Source: an uncultured Bacilli bacterium
Lineage (GTDB): Bacteria; Bacillota_I; Bacilli_A; RF39; UBA660
Reading direction: 5' to 3'
DNA length: 12,510 nt
NCBI GenBank assembly: GCA_947628725.1
Contig: CANRAQ010000031.1
Location: forward strand, 1 to 12,510
In this document: one piece after another, positions 1 through 5,546 of the stretch
Layout of the letters: the number at the start of each line of letters is the position of its first letter
Position numbering within the stretch: position 1 is the stretch's first letter
Notes under the pieces: model-generated
What the model was told of the DNA's origin: nothing
What the model saw: the letters and a program-made list of their open reading frames with translations, nothing else
Database searches by the model: none
Program-made: the position numbers and the translations under genes

Positions 1-2
1 TT

Positions 3-779
3 ATAAAAAATAATGCTAATTTAACTTATGATGAAGCCTTAGTAAGATTTGTAAGTGATTATTTAAAAGAACATTCAAGCCTTAAACTTACTTTATATAA
101 TTATGCTGAAGAAGCAGAGTACAGTGTAACTGTAAAAGGTGTTACACTAGATGATACTAACTATGTAAGTTATGATTATATTAATGATTCTAAACTTAAA
201 ACAAAAGAGATTATAGGAGCAAGAGTATACGATGACGATATAAATAATCTAAAAAGTACATTTGGTAAATTAATATTTAGGGATGTTTTTGATAGGAATG
301 ATGTTGGAACTTTTTATACCTTTACTTTAGATCACCACGATGATATTAGTTCTATAATTAGCATATATAAATATTTATCAAAATATATTTTAATAGTTAG
401 TTTAGTATTTGTATTATTTAATATATTATTATTTTCAAACTTTATAGGGGTTACAATATCATATTCTAAAAAACAAATAGGTATTATAAGAGCTCTTGGC
501 GCAAGTAGTAAAGATGTTACAAAGATATTTAGTTTTGAAGCATTAATAATTGGAATTGTTTCTTGGATATTGTCTATTATAGGATTTACTACTATTTGTA
601 ATTTGCTTAATAATTCTATATTTGGAAGTATGTATTATACATTAAATGGAATAGTAAAAAATCCATTTATACCAATTATAATGTTTGTTTATACTATTGT
701 AATTGCAAATTTAATAACAATCATATCTATGAGTAAAGTAACAAAGATTAGACCGATAGATGCAATATTAAATAAATAG
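3..779 (+). CDS. FtsX/MacB-like ABC transporter permease, C-terminal part (5' truncated by window edge)
   Basis: The reading frame is open from the first bases to the TAG at 777-779, giving 258 residues with no start in the window. The first ~120 residues are a soluble, mostly polar extracytoplasmic region. A membrane segment follows (YILIVSLVFVLFNILLF, about nt 390-440), then the cytoplasmic loop KKQIGIIRALGASSKDV, which is the hallmark of FtsX-like permeases, and two more membrane segments (about nt 545-610 and 665-735). The tail SKVTKIRPIDAILNK is also typical, matching the family's 'RP.eAL' ending. Such permeases act with an ATPase in export, signalling or antimicrobial-peptide resistance; the partner and substrate are not visible here. 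The ATG at 570 lies inside the second membrane segment and is not a real start. A strong terminator follows immediately. Confidence 0.9.
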   Translation: MKNNANLTYDEALVRFVSDYLKEHSSLKLTLYNYAEEAEYSVTVKGVTLDDTNYVSYDYINDSKLKTKEIIGARVYDDDINNLKSTFGKLIFRDVFDRNDVGTFYTFTLDHHDDISSIISIYKYLSKYILIVSLVFVLFNILLFSNFIGVTISYSKKQIGIIRALGASSKDVTKIFSFEALIIGIVSWILSIIGFTTICNLLNNSIFGSMYYTLNGIVKNPFIPIIMFVYTIVIANLITIISMSKVTKIRPIDAILNK

Positions 780-804
780 AAAAAGTTCGGCTTTTTCTAT
801 TTTT
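777..804 (+). terminator. Intrinsic terminator of the FtsX-like gene
   Basis: The stem TAGAAAAAG (777-785) pairs with CTTTTTCTA (791-799) around a TTCGG loop and is followed by five T. The stem includes the stop codon of the permease gene. Confidence 0.85.
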
Positions 805-817
805 AATATATATATTA

Positions 818-846
818 TTGATATACAAATGTATGTTTGATATAAT
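818..846 (+). promoter_or_regulatory. Sigma-A-like promoter of the small-peptide (toxin) mRNA
   Basis: The -35 is TTGATA (818-823), the spacer 17 bp, and the -10 a perfect TATAAT (841-846). The predicted start is near G853, where the leader segment complementary to the mRNA 3' end begins. Confidence 0.8.
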
Positions 847-882
847 GTTAATGGATACATTTGAAATATGTCAGATGTTTTC

Positions 883-912
883 CCTTTCAATTATCAAAAG
901 ATAAGAGAAAGG
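883..912 (+). promoter_or_regulatory. Hairpin covering the Shine-Dalgarno of the small peptide
   Basis: CCTTTC (883-888) pairs with GAAAGG (907-912), and inside it TTATC (891-895) pairs with GATAA (900-904) across an AAAA loop, with a 2x2 internal loop between the stems. GAAAGG is the 5' part of the ribosome binding site AAAGGTGGTGG (908-918), 6 to 9 nt before the ATG at 925. The fold should reduce translation unless opened. Confidence 0.65.
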
Positions 913-924
913 TGGTGGTTAATT

Positions 925-1002
925 ATGACAAAAAGAGAAGTATCTCAATTTATTATAATTCTACTATTATTCTTTGTAGTAATCACCTTACTATTTAGAT
1001 AA
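925..1002 (+). CDS. Small hydrophobic peptide, candidate type I toxin (25 aa)
   Basis: This short ORF starts at ATG 925 and ends at TAA 1000-1002. The peptide begins MTKREVSQ, continues as one hydrophobic helix (about residues 9-24, rich in I, L, F, V) and ends in Arg. This is the charged-start, single-membrane-helix, basic-end layout of type I toxins (Fst, TxpA and clostridial families), though I recognise no specific homologue. A strong ribosome binding site (AAAGGTGG) lies 9 nt upstream, and the gene has its own consensus promoter and terminator. An antisense RNA from an opposing consensus promoter covers the whole 3' UTR. The predicted action is depolarisation or damage of the cell membrane when the antisense RNA is lost. 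The alternative is a harmless small membrane protein, but the surrounding RNA architecture favours a toxin. Confidence 0.75.
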   Translation: MTKREVSQFIIILLLFFVVITLLFR

Positions 1003-1040
1003 TAAAAACATCTGATTTCAACAATAGTTGATTTCAGATG
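1001..1040 (-). terminator. Intrinsic terminator of the antisense RNA
   Basis: CATCTGA (1009-1015) pairs with TCAGATG (1034-1040), and TCAAC with GTTGA inside after a 2x2 internal loop; the loop is AATA. The T-run is on the minus strand (complement of 1001-1008), so it terminates leftward transcription only. On the plus strand the same hairpin has no T-run, so the toxin mRNA reads through. Confidence 0.75.
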
Positions 1041-1052
1041 CCATCCAATAAG

Positions 1053-1092
1053 GGATTACATCTGATTCTCCAAATCAAATGTATCCTTTTTT
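1053..1092 (+). terminator. Intrinsic terminator of the toxin mRNA
   Basis: GGAT-ACAT-TGATT on the left pairs with AATCA-ATGT-ATCC (right arm ending at 1086), with a bulged T and one C-A mismatch, around a short CTCC-type loop. Six T follow at 1087-1092, then ATTTTAT. Confidence 0.75.
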
Positions 1093-1121
1093 ATTTTATG
1101 CAAATTGCCTTTGCCATATTC

Positions 1122-1150
1122 ATTATATTATATTTAATAACTCTTGTCAA
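1122..1150 (-). promoter_or_regulatory. Perfect consensus sigma-A-like promoter of the antisense RNA
   Basis: On the minus strand, TTGACA (1150-1145), a 17-bp spacer and TATAAT (1127-1122). Both hexamers and the spacing match the consensus exactly. It is better than the toxin promoter (TTGATA), as expected if the antisense RNA must be in excess. Confidence 0.85.
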
Positions 1151-1174
1151 ATCTACCAAGACTTAATTTATAAT
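1144..1174 (+). promoter_or_regulatory. Possible promoter of the 231-aa gene, overlapping the antisense promoter
   Basis: TTGTCA (1144-1149) and TATAAT (1169-1174) are separated by 19 bp, longer than ideal. The -35 shares bases with the -35 of the divergent antisense promoter, so polymerases could compete. Another TATAAT at 1200-1205 is too close to the start codon to be the obvious choice. Confidence 0.35.
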
Positions 1175-1221
1175 TGATAATGTTAGATTAGTGTGTTATT
1201 ATAATGATATAGAGGTGTGAT

Positions 1222-1917
1222 ATGAATTATTATATGAACGAAGAATGTATTAATAAAATAAATACAATAAAAGAGACATATTTTAAAGATTTAGATTTAT
1301 CTAATCCAAGTAAAATAAAAGAATTTGATGATGGTTATTGCGTTAAGGTATATACTGTATTAAATGAGTTACACATTATTTCTATATATGACAAAAGGTA
1401 TTCTTTATGTAGACTTTATAAAGATGATAAGTTCCTATATGAATGGATAAATATTAATGGTTCTACGTTATGTTTAGATATATTTAAACACTCTAATGGG
1501 CATAAGTATTTGATATACAATATAGATTTGTATGGATATAGTGTACTAGAGTTAGATACATTAAAAAATGTAAACTATTTACCGATAGAATCTTATAAAG
1601 ATGGAGATGAGTTTGACGAAACTTTTATATTTTGTGATGCACACTATAACGAATATAATGATTGCTTGGCGGTTGAAGGGTGTTTTTGGTCAGCGCCAGA
1701 TTCTATAATGCTTTTAGATTTTAAAGAACCACTTAAAATAATTGAAGCAAATAAATGGATTGATATGAATGATGTAATAGGTAAAGAAAGATATCATAAT
1801 ATTGATTTTGAAAGTTTTAATAAAGATAACATAACTTGTATTTTTGGGCAAAATGCTCAAGGGTATGATTTTAAAGAAACATTTTCTATAAAAAAACTTA
1901 TGAGTCATAAAAAATAA
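1222..1917 (+). CDS. Conserved-looking hypothetical protein, 231 aa
   Basis: I do not recognise a named family. The ATG at 1222 has AGAGGTG at 1211-1217 in front. The protein has no signal peptide or membrane segment. It is rich in aromatic and acidic residues, with short alternating hydrophobic stretches (YCVKVYTVLNELHIISIY, YLIYNIDLYGYSVLEL) that suggest a soluble beta-rich fold such as a propeller-like sheet. The most distinctive stretch, about residues 135-170, contains FIFCDAHYNEYNDCLAVEGC and FWSAPDSIMLLDF, with several Cys, His and Trp. From memory similar 'H-Y-N...L-A-V-E-G-C-[FY]-W' hypothetical proteins occur in Firmicutes, without known function. The gene is monocistronic, lying between the antisense locus and a bidirectional terminator. 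A role in immunity or phage defence is possible but unsupported. Confidence 0.8.
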   Translation: MNYYMNEECINKINTIKETYFKDLDLSNPSKIKEFDDGYCVKVYTVLNELHIISIYDKRYSLCRLYKDDKFLYEWININGSTLCLDIFKHSNGHKYLIYNIDLYGYSVLELDTLKNVNYLPIESYKDGDEFDETFIFCDAHYNEYNDCLAVEGCFWSAPDSIMLLDFKEPLKIIEANKWIDMNDVIGKERYHNIDFESFNKDNITCIFGQNAQGYDFKETFSIKKLMSHKK

Positions 1918-1948
1918 AAACTCTTTATTATTGTTTTAAAGAGTTTTT
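1911..1948. terminator. Bidirectional intrinsic terminator between convergent genes
   Basis: AAAAACTCTTTA (1916-1927) pairs perfectly with TAAAGAGTTTTT (1937-1948). T-runs lie on both strands (1944-1948 on plus; the complement of 1911-1920 on minus). It serves the 231-aa gene and the minus-strand collagen/glycosyltransferase operon. The right arm also encodes the last codons of the glycosyltransferase. Confidence 0.85.
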
Positions 1949-3022
1949 ATATTCTAAAAATATTTCTTTATTGTTTTTAAGCCTATCATTATTTGGACTT
2001 ATTTCTAAAGCTTTATCAATGTAAAATAATGCCTTATCAATATTTTTTTCATAGAAGTAGCAAATTGATAATAAATCATATACAGTGTGATCCCAACTAA
2101 ATATTTCATTTATATATGTTTTTTGATGACTACTTATTTTAAGTGCTTCTAAACAATATTTTTTTACTTCACTTAAATTGTCTTCTCTATATTCTAGTAA
2201 AGCCATTTCAATATATGGATCTCTCAAGTAAGGGGCTTCTTTTATTGCTTTATTAAGCCACATTCTTGCTTCTTCTATTCTACCGAGTTCAATATAGTCT
2301 CTTGCAATAAATCTCATAGATGCACATCTTTCATCTTTCCAAGTTGCAGTTGGAAGATTTAAGTGTTTAATTAATGTATCAATTGATTCATTCCATTTTC
2401 TATGATACATATATTCTCTACCTAAGTAATGCATATTCCTATCATCAGTTGGATTTTCTTTTACAGATAATTCGAGTAAATTAAGATAATTTGATCTTGA
2501 TTTTGTAGAATCTGGATAGTGGTTTAAAGTAATATTATCTGTTACTATTTTTATTTCATTTTTTGACCCAATATATTCTAATACTTCATGAACTGGATGT
2601 GTCCATTTATAGTCGAATCTATTATGTATTTTTTCAATATAAAAATTTACTTTAGGTATATTATTTTCAATATACCAATTATAATTATATGCAAGTCTAG
2701 TTGTATCTTTATCCCATATTTCTTCTAATTTTTCTCTCCAACCTTTTACAAATACTTCATCCAAATCAGTACATACACATATATCCGTATCGTCTGGCAC
2801 AAGCTCTAGTGAAAGATTTCTTGCTGTATCAAATCTAAATGGGTCTATAATTTTTTTAGATACATTTACATTTAACTTTTTTAATTTATCTATAGTTTTA
2901 TCATTAGATCCAGTATCAAGTACATATATTTCATCAGCTTCTTTCATAGAATTTACCCATCTTTCAACAAACTTCTCCTCATTTTTTGAAATTGCATAAA
3001 CTACTACCTTATATTTACTCAT
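1928..3022 (-). CDS. GT2-family glycosyltransferase with C-terminal TPR-like repeats (candidate spore-surface glycosyltransferase)
   Basis: A 364-aa soluble enzyme. Residues 4-150 form a GT-A glycosyltransferase family 2 domain: VVVYAISKNEE at the start, the nucleotide-binding motif DTGSNDKT at 36-43, the metal-binding DxD as D86-L-D88-E, and HPVHEVL at 142-148, typical of the SunS/SPBc2-like and SgtA-like branch. Residues ~185-350 are helical pairs resembling TPR repeats (NMHYLGREYMYHRKWNESI; KNIDKALFYIDKALEISPNN). The ATG overlaps the stop of the upstream collagen-like gene by 8 nt, with AGGAAGG about 10 nt ahead, so the two are translationally coupled. In B. anthracis BclA the Thr of GPT repeats is O-glycosylated, and in C. 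difficile the GT SgtA glycosylates BclA proteins. By that analogy this enzyme probably glycosylates the neighbouring collagen proteins. The sugar donor is unknown. Confidence 0.85.
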   Translation of the reverse strand: MSKYKVVVYAISKNEEKFVERWVNSMKEADEIYVLDTGSNDKTIDKLKKLNVNVSKKIIDPFRFDTARNLSLELVPDDTDICVCTDLDEVFVKGWREKLEEIWDKDTTRLAYNYNWYIENNIPKVNFYIEKIHNRFDYKWTHPVHEVLEYIGSKNEIKIVTDNITLNHYPDSTKSRSNYLNLLELSVKENPTDDRNMHYLGREYMYHRKWNESIDTLIKHLNLPTATWKDERCASMRFIARDYIELGRIEEARMWLNKAIKEAPYLRDPYIEMALLEYREDNLSEVKKYCLEALKISSHQKTYINEIFSWDHTVYDLLSICYFYEKNIDKALFYIDKALEISPNNDRLKNNKEIFLEYKNSLKQ

Positions 3023-3965
3023 CTCTTGGCCTTCCTAAATATTCAATTATTATAGTTGCAAGTGGATTGGTAAAATATGAGGTAGAGCTTACATCATCGA
3101 TTGATGGGCTATTTAAATAAATATTTTCTTTGGATAAATTAACTAATTCGTAATCCATATTAGTACTAACTACAGTTATTATTCCTTCACCGGTGACAGG
3201 GGTTGCAACGGGATCTGTAAGAAATACACTTCCACCTATATATGTATTATCAGTACCTGTTTGTCTAAATCCAATTGTGACAAAATCTTTTGTAGGGTCT
3301 AGGGGACTTCCTATATTTTTTATATATCCATTTACAATAAATTTAACTTTGTAAAATCCAGCTTTATTAAATTTAATTGTATTATCATTTGTATTTAATG
3401 TTACTATATTATTAGTATCTATTTCTACTCTTGATATTGGAATTCTACCTTGGACTGTTACTTCAGCTCCATCGTTTGGATATGTTATCAAATTGTAAGA
3501 CACTAAATATACTGCACCTATTATTTCAGGCCCTGCAGGTCCAGTAGGTCCTTGAATACCTTGTGGGCCAATACTTCCAGGTAATCCTTGAGGTCCGACT
3601 GGACCAGATTCACCTTGAATTCCTCGAGGCCCAGTAGGTCCAGTAGGTCCAGTAGGCCCTTGTGGTACAATAAAATCTAATACTACATTTTCGGTTGTTC
3701 CAATGTTTTGTACAGAGGCAATTTGACCAGGTGTTCCTGTTTCTGTTTTACCTATTGTTATTGTTACAGGCCCTTGTGGACCAGTAGGCCCAGTAGGACC
3801 ACCTGCGGGTCCAGTAGGCCCGGTAGGACCAGTGGGACCTATTTCACCATTTAATCCAGTAGGTCCAGTTGGTCCGGTTGGCCCAACTTGTAAATATACG
3901 GAATAATCTGGCCTACATTTTTCATCTTTCTTAATTTTTTCTATGGCTTTTTTATATAAATCCAT
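3015..3965 (-). CDS. BclA-like collagen-repeat surface glycoprotein, 316 aa
   Basis: Starts at ATG 3965-3963 with a strong AAGGAGGA (3971-3978) seven bases before. The N-terminal MDLYKKAIEKIKKD is shared with the two paralogues. Collagen Gly-X-Y repeats, mostly GPT, occupy residues 28-66 (with one phase break at GPAGGPTG) and 102-147. Between them lies a non-collagen spacer (67-101) ending VVLDFIVPQG, a module also present in the 250-aa paralogue. Residues ~148-316 form a beta-rich C-terminal domain (HTIKF/GFYKVKF/ITVV-type strands) resembling the C1q/TNF-like trimerisation heads of BclA proteins. It is clearly homologous to the head of the 484-aa neighbour (for example IGFRQTGTDNTYIGGSV versus IGFRRLDESTVYAGNSV). 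There is no signal peptide, as expected for a protein assembled on the forespore from the mother cell. The exosporium role is inferred. Confidence 0.85.
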   Translation of the reverse strand: MDLYKKAIEKIKKDEKCRPDYSVYLQVGPTGPTGPTGLNGEIGPTGPTGPTGPAGGPTGPTGPQGPVTITIGKTETGTPGQIASVQNIGTTENVVLDFIVPQGPTGPTGPTGPRGIQGESGPVGPQGLPGSIGPQGIQGPTGPAGPEIIGAVYLVSYNLITYPNDGAEVTVQGRIPISRVEIDTNNIVTLNTNDNTIKFNKAGFYKVKFIVNGYIKNIGSPLDPTKDFVTIGFRQTGTDNTYIGGSVFLTDPVATPVTGEGIITVVSTNMDYELVNLSKENIYLNSPSIDDVSSTSYFTNPLATIIIEYLGRPRDE

Positions 3966-3970
3966 AACAT

Positions 3971-3998
3971 TCCTCCTTGTCTATAAATATACTATGTT
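3971..3998 (-). promoter_or_regulatory. Ribosome binding site and possible internal sigma-K-like -10 before the 316-aa collagen gene
   Basis: The 26-bp gap between the two collagen genes holds AAGGAGGA (3978-3971). Overlapping the upstream gene's end is CATAGTATA (about 3996-3988 on the minus strand), which fits CATAnnnTA. No AC lies at the expected 16-17 bp upstream, so this is only a weak promoter candidate. No terminator is present, so read-through from the upstream gene is expected. Confidence 0.3.
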
Positions 3999-5446
3999 AT
4001 AGCTTGAATCATGATAGTTACAATTGGACTTGCAAAAGATGATTCAGTACCTAAAGATTCTATTTTTGGGCTCTGTAAAAATATAGGGAATTTTCCTAAA
4101 TTTACTAATTCAAATAATTGTTTAGGATAAGTTAAATTAACTATACCATGACCTACTATAGTTGTTGGGGTAGTTTGACTTCCCCAAACTGAGTTTCCTG
4201 CGTATACTGTGCTTTCATCTAATCTTCTAAATCCTATTGATATAATATTTGATCCATCTTGTGCGCTAACTTGTGTCGATGTGCGTGCCTGTATGACAAA
4301 ATCTATTCTATATATACCTTGTCTTAAAAATGTTATTGTATTATTTTGACTACTTACATAAAAATTATTTGTATTATCTAGAACTTCTATTTCTAATGGA
4401 ATTCTTTCATCTGGGTCGACTTTAAATCCATCACTTGGAATACCTTCATTGGATGTTACGGTATATAAAGTTGGTATTTCAAGTGGCCCAGGTATACCTT
4501 GAATTCCTTGAGGACCTTGATCACCTTTTGGACCAGCAATTCCCTGTATTCCTTGTAATCCAGTAGGACCAGTAGGTCCTATTTCGCCTTGAGGACCTTG
4601 TATTCCCCTAGGGCCTATAGGTCCCTGATCACCTTTAGGTCCAGGAACACCTTGGTCACCTTTAGGCCCCATAATACGCCCAACATTTATCCAACTATTA
4701 GTTTCATTAGACCAGACATATAAGTCTGCATTTACTAAATAACTTTGACCTGGTGAACCATTTGGATGATTTTGTTTTAATTCATCCAAACTATTAAAAC
4801 TTCCTAAAATAGTTACACTGGTTCCATCTTCACCCTTAGGTCCAGTAGGACCCTGAATACCAATATCTCCTTTTTCCCCAGTAGGTCCGGTTGGACCAAT
4901 AGGTCCAATATCTCCGGTAGGTCCTTGAATACCTTGTGGTCCCATAATACGTCCAACATTTATCCAATTATTAGTTTCACTTGCCCAAACATATAAATCA
5001 ACACCTACTAAATAACTTTGGCCAGTTGTTCCAGTTGGATGTGCTTGTTTTAATTCCTCTAAATTATTAAAACTTCCTAGAATAGTTACACTAGTTCCAT
5101 CCTGACCTTTAGGCCCAGTAGGACCCATATTACCAGTAGGACCCATTATCTGCCCAACATTTATCCATCCGTTATCTTCATTGGACCAAATATATAAATC
5201 AGTATCAACTAGATAACTTTGACCAGGTAAACCAGTAGGATGTTTATTTATTAAATCATCAAATGTATTAAGACTTCCTAAAATAGTTACACTAGTTCCA
5301 TCTTCACCTTTAGGTCCCGTAGGACCAATATCACCTTGAGGTCCAGTAGGCCCAGTAGGACCAATTACAACTCTATTATTCATATAATATTGATATTTTT
5401 CTCTATCTTCCATAATTTTTCTTAATGCTCTTTCATACGTATCCAT
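3992..5446 (-). CDS. Collagen-repeat surface protein with three inserted ~52-aa modules, 484 aa
   Basis: Starts at ATG 5446-5444 behind AAGGGGAGA (5459-5451). The N-terminal MDTYERALRKIMED matches the motif of the other two collagen proteins. Short GPT/GPK/GPQ collagen stretches alternate with three copies of a module at residues 50-101, 117-168 and 208-259. Each begins GTSVTILGS and ends W-I-N-V-G-[RQ]-I-M, with GQSYLV and DLY[VI]W inside. A long imperfect collagen region (260-321) follows, then a beta-rich head (322-484) homologous to that of the 316-aa neighbour. Similar 'SVTILGS...GDLYVW...W.NVG.I' modules occur between collagen repeats in phage tail fibres and clostridial surface proteins, from memory. 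The first gene of a probable three-gene operon (collagen, collagen, glycosyltransferase). No signal peptide. Probably an exosporium protein; a phage-derived adhesin is the alternative. Confidence 0.85.
   Translation of the reverse strand: MDTYERALRKIMEDREKYQYYMNNRVVIGPTGPTGPQGDIGPTGPKGEDGTSVTILGSLNTFDDLINKHPTGLPGQSYLVDTDLYIWSNEDNGWINVGQIMGPTGNMGPTGPKGQDGTSVTILGSFNNLEELKQAHPTGTTGQSYLVGVDLYVWASETNNWINVGRIMGPQGIQGPTGDIGPIGPTGPTGEKGDIGIQGPTGPKGEDGTSVTILGSFNSLDELKQNHPNGSPGQSYLVNADLYVWSNETNSWINVGRIMGPKGDQGVPGPKGDQGPIGPRGIQGPQGEIGPTGPTGLQGIQGIAGPKGDQGPQGIQGIPGPLEIPTLYTVTSNEGIPSDGFKVDPDERIPLEIEVLDNTNNFYVSSQNNTITFLRQGIYRIDFVIQARTSTQVSAQDGSNIISIGFRRLDESTVYAGNSVWGSQTTPTTIVGHGIVNLTYPKQLFELVNLGKFPIFLQSPKIESLGTESSFASPIVTIMIQAIT
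4670..4825 (-). repeat. 52-aa inserted module, copy 3
   Basis: Encodes residues 208-259: GTSVTILGSFNSLDELKQ, GQSYLVNADLYVWSNE, WINVGRIM. The offset from copy 2 is 91 residues, with more collagen in between. Copies 2 and 3 are closest to each other. Confidence 0.85.
4943..5098 (-). repeat. 52-aa inserted module, copy 2
   Basis: Encodes residues 117-168: GTSVTILGSFNNLEELKQ, GQSYLVGVDLYVWASE, WINVGRIM. The offset from copy 1 is 67 residues. Confidence 0.85.
5144..5299 (-). repeat. 52-aa inserted module, copy 1
   Basis: Encodes residues 50-101 of the 484-aa protein: GTSVTILGSLNTFDDL at the start, GQSYLVDTDLYIWSNE in the centre, GWINVGQIM at the end. It is the most divergent copy. Confidence 0.85.
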
Positions 5447-5463
5447 ACTCTCTCCCCTTAATA

Positions 5464-5490
5464 TATTCTATGAACATGAATATTAACTGT
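5464..5490 (-). promoter_or_regulatory. Candidate sigma-K-like promoter of the collagen/glycosyltransferase operon
   Basis: On the minus strand, AC (5490-5489), a 16-bp gap and CATAGAATA (5472-5464), which fits the sigma-K pattern mACm-N16/17-CATAnnnTA. The ribosome binding site follows 4 nt later, so the leader would be very short. The pattern is loose and the DNA AT-rich, so this is suggestive only. Confidence 0.4.
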
Positions 5491-5518
5491 AAATGGTATA
5501 TGTTTATAATTTTATTAA

Positions 5519-5545
5519 AATAAAAAAGGGAAAAAATCCCTTTTT
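5519..5545 (-). terminator. Intrinsic terminator of the 250-aa collagen gene
   Basis: AAAAAGGGA (5523-5531) pairs with TCCCTTTTT (5537-5545) around an A5 loop. On the minus strand the hairpin is followed by T-rich sequence. It sits directly after the stop codon at 5549-5547 and separates this gene from the downstream operon. Confidence 0.8.
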
Positions 5546-5546
5546 A

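Larger units (their letters stand above)
853..1086. repeat. Inverted repeat flanking the toxin gene (853-878 versus 1059-1086)
   Basis: The left arm is GGATACATTTGA (853-864), six bases, then TCAGATGT (871-878). The right arm is ACATCTGA (1059-1066), eight bases, then TCAAATGTATCC (1075-1086). Both conserved blocks are perfect complements. The right arm also forms the toxin terminator by itself. The left arm is therefore a copy of the terminator sequence in opposite orientation, placed at the mRNA 5' end. Confidence 0.8.
853..1095 (+). ncRNA. Predicted toxin mRNA with structured leader (transcript unit of the 25-aa peptide)
   Basis: The transcript is predicted from the promoter at 818-846 to the T-run ending near 1095, about 240 nt for a 78-nt coding region. 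The leader 853-864 (GGATACATTTGA) is perfectly complementary to 1075-1086 at the 3' end. Leader 871-881 (TCAGATGTTTT) is perfectly complementary to 1005-1015 just after the stop codon, and its first 8 nt also to 1059-1066. Long-range 5'-3' pairing of this sort is known in type I toxin mRNAs such as hok, where it keeps the message untranslated. The ends are predictions. Confidence 0.7.
1001..1115 (-). ncRNA. Predicted antisense RNA (type I antitoxin)
   Basis: The promoter at 1122-1150 on the minus strand predicts a start near 1115-1117. Transcription runs toward the toxin gene through the toxin terminator and 3' UTR. It stops at a hairpin (1009-1040) followed on the minus strand by TTTTTATT (1008-1001), right at the toxin stop codon. 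The RNA would be about 115 nt and fully complementary to some 95 nt of the toxin 3' UTR. This convergent 3' overlap is the layout of the TxpA/RatA, BsrG/SR4 and Clostridioides difficile type I systems. No long ORF lies in it. Confidence 0.75.

Noticed and set aside
570..779. 69-aa ORF starting at ATG 570
   Set aside because: It is the in-frame C-terminus of the permease, which is open back to base 3; the ATG lies inside a membrane segment and has no ribosome binding site.
780..1221. Riboswitch or T-box leader for the 231-aa gene
   Set aside because: The structured sequence is explained by the convergent toxin and antisense transcripts; no riboswitch core or T-box sequence is seen just before 1222.
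1714..1908. 64-aa minus-strand ORF
   Set aside because: Antisense shadow of the 231-aa gene; low-complexity Phe/Ile/Lys composition and no ribosome binding site.
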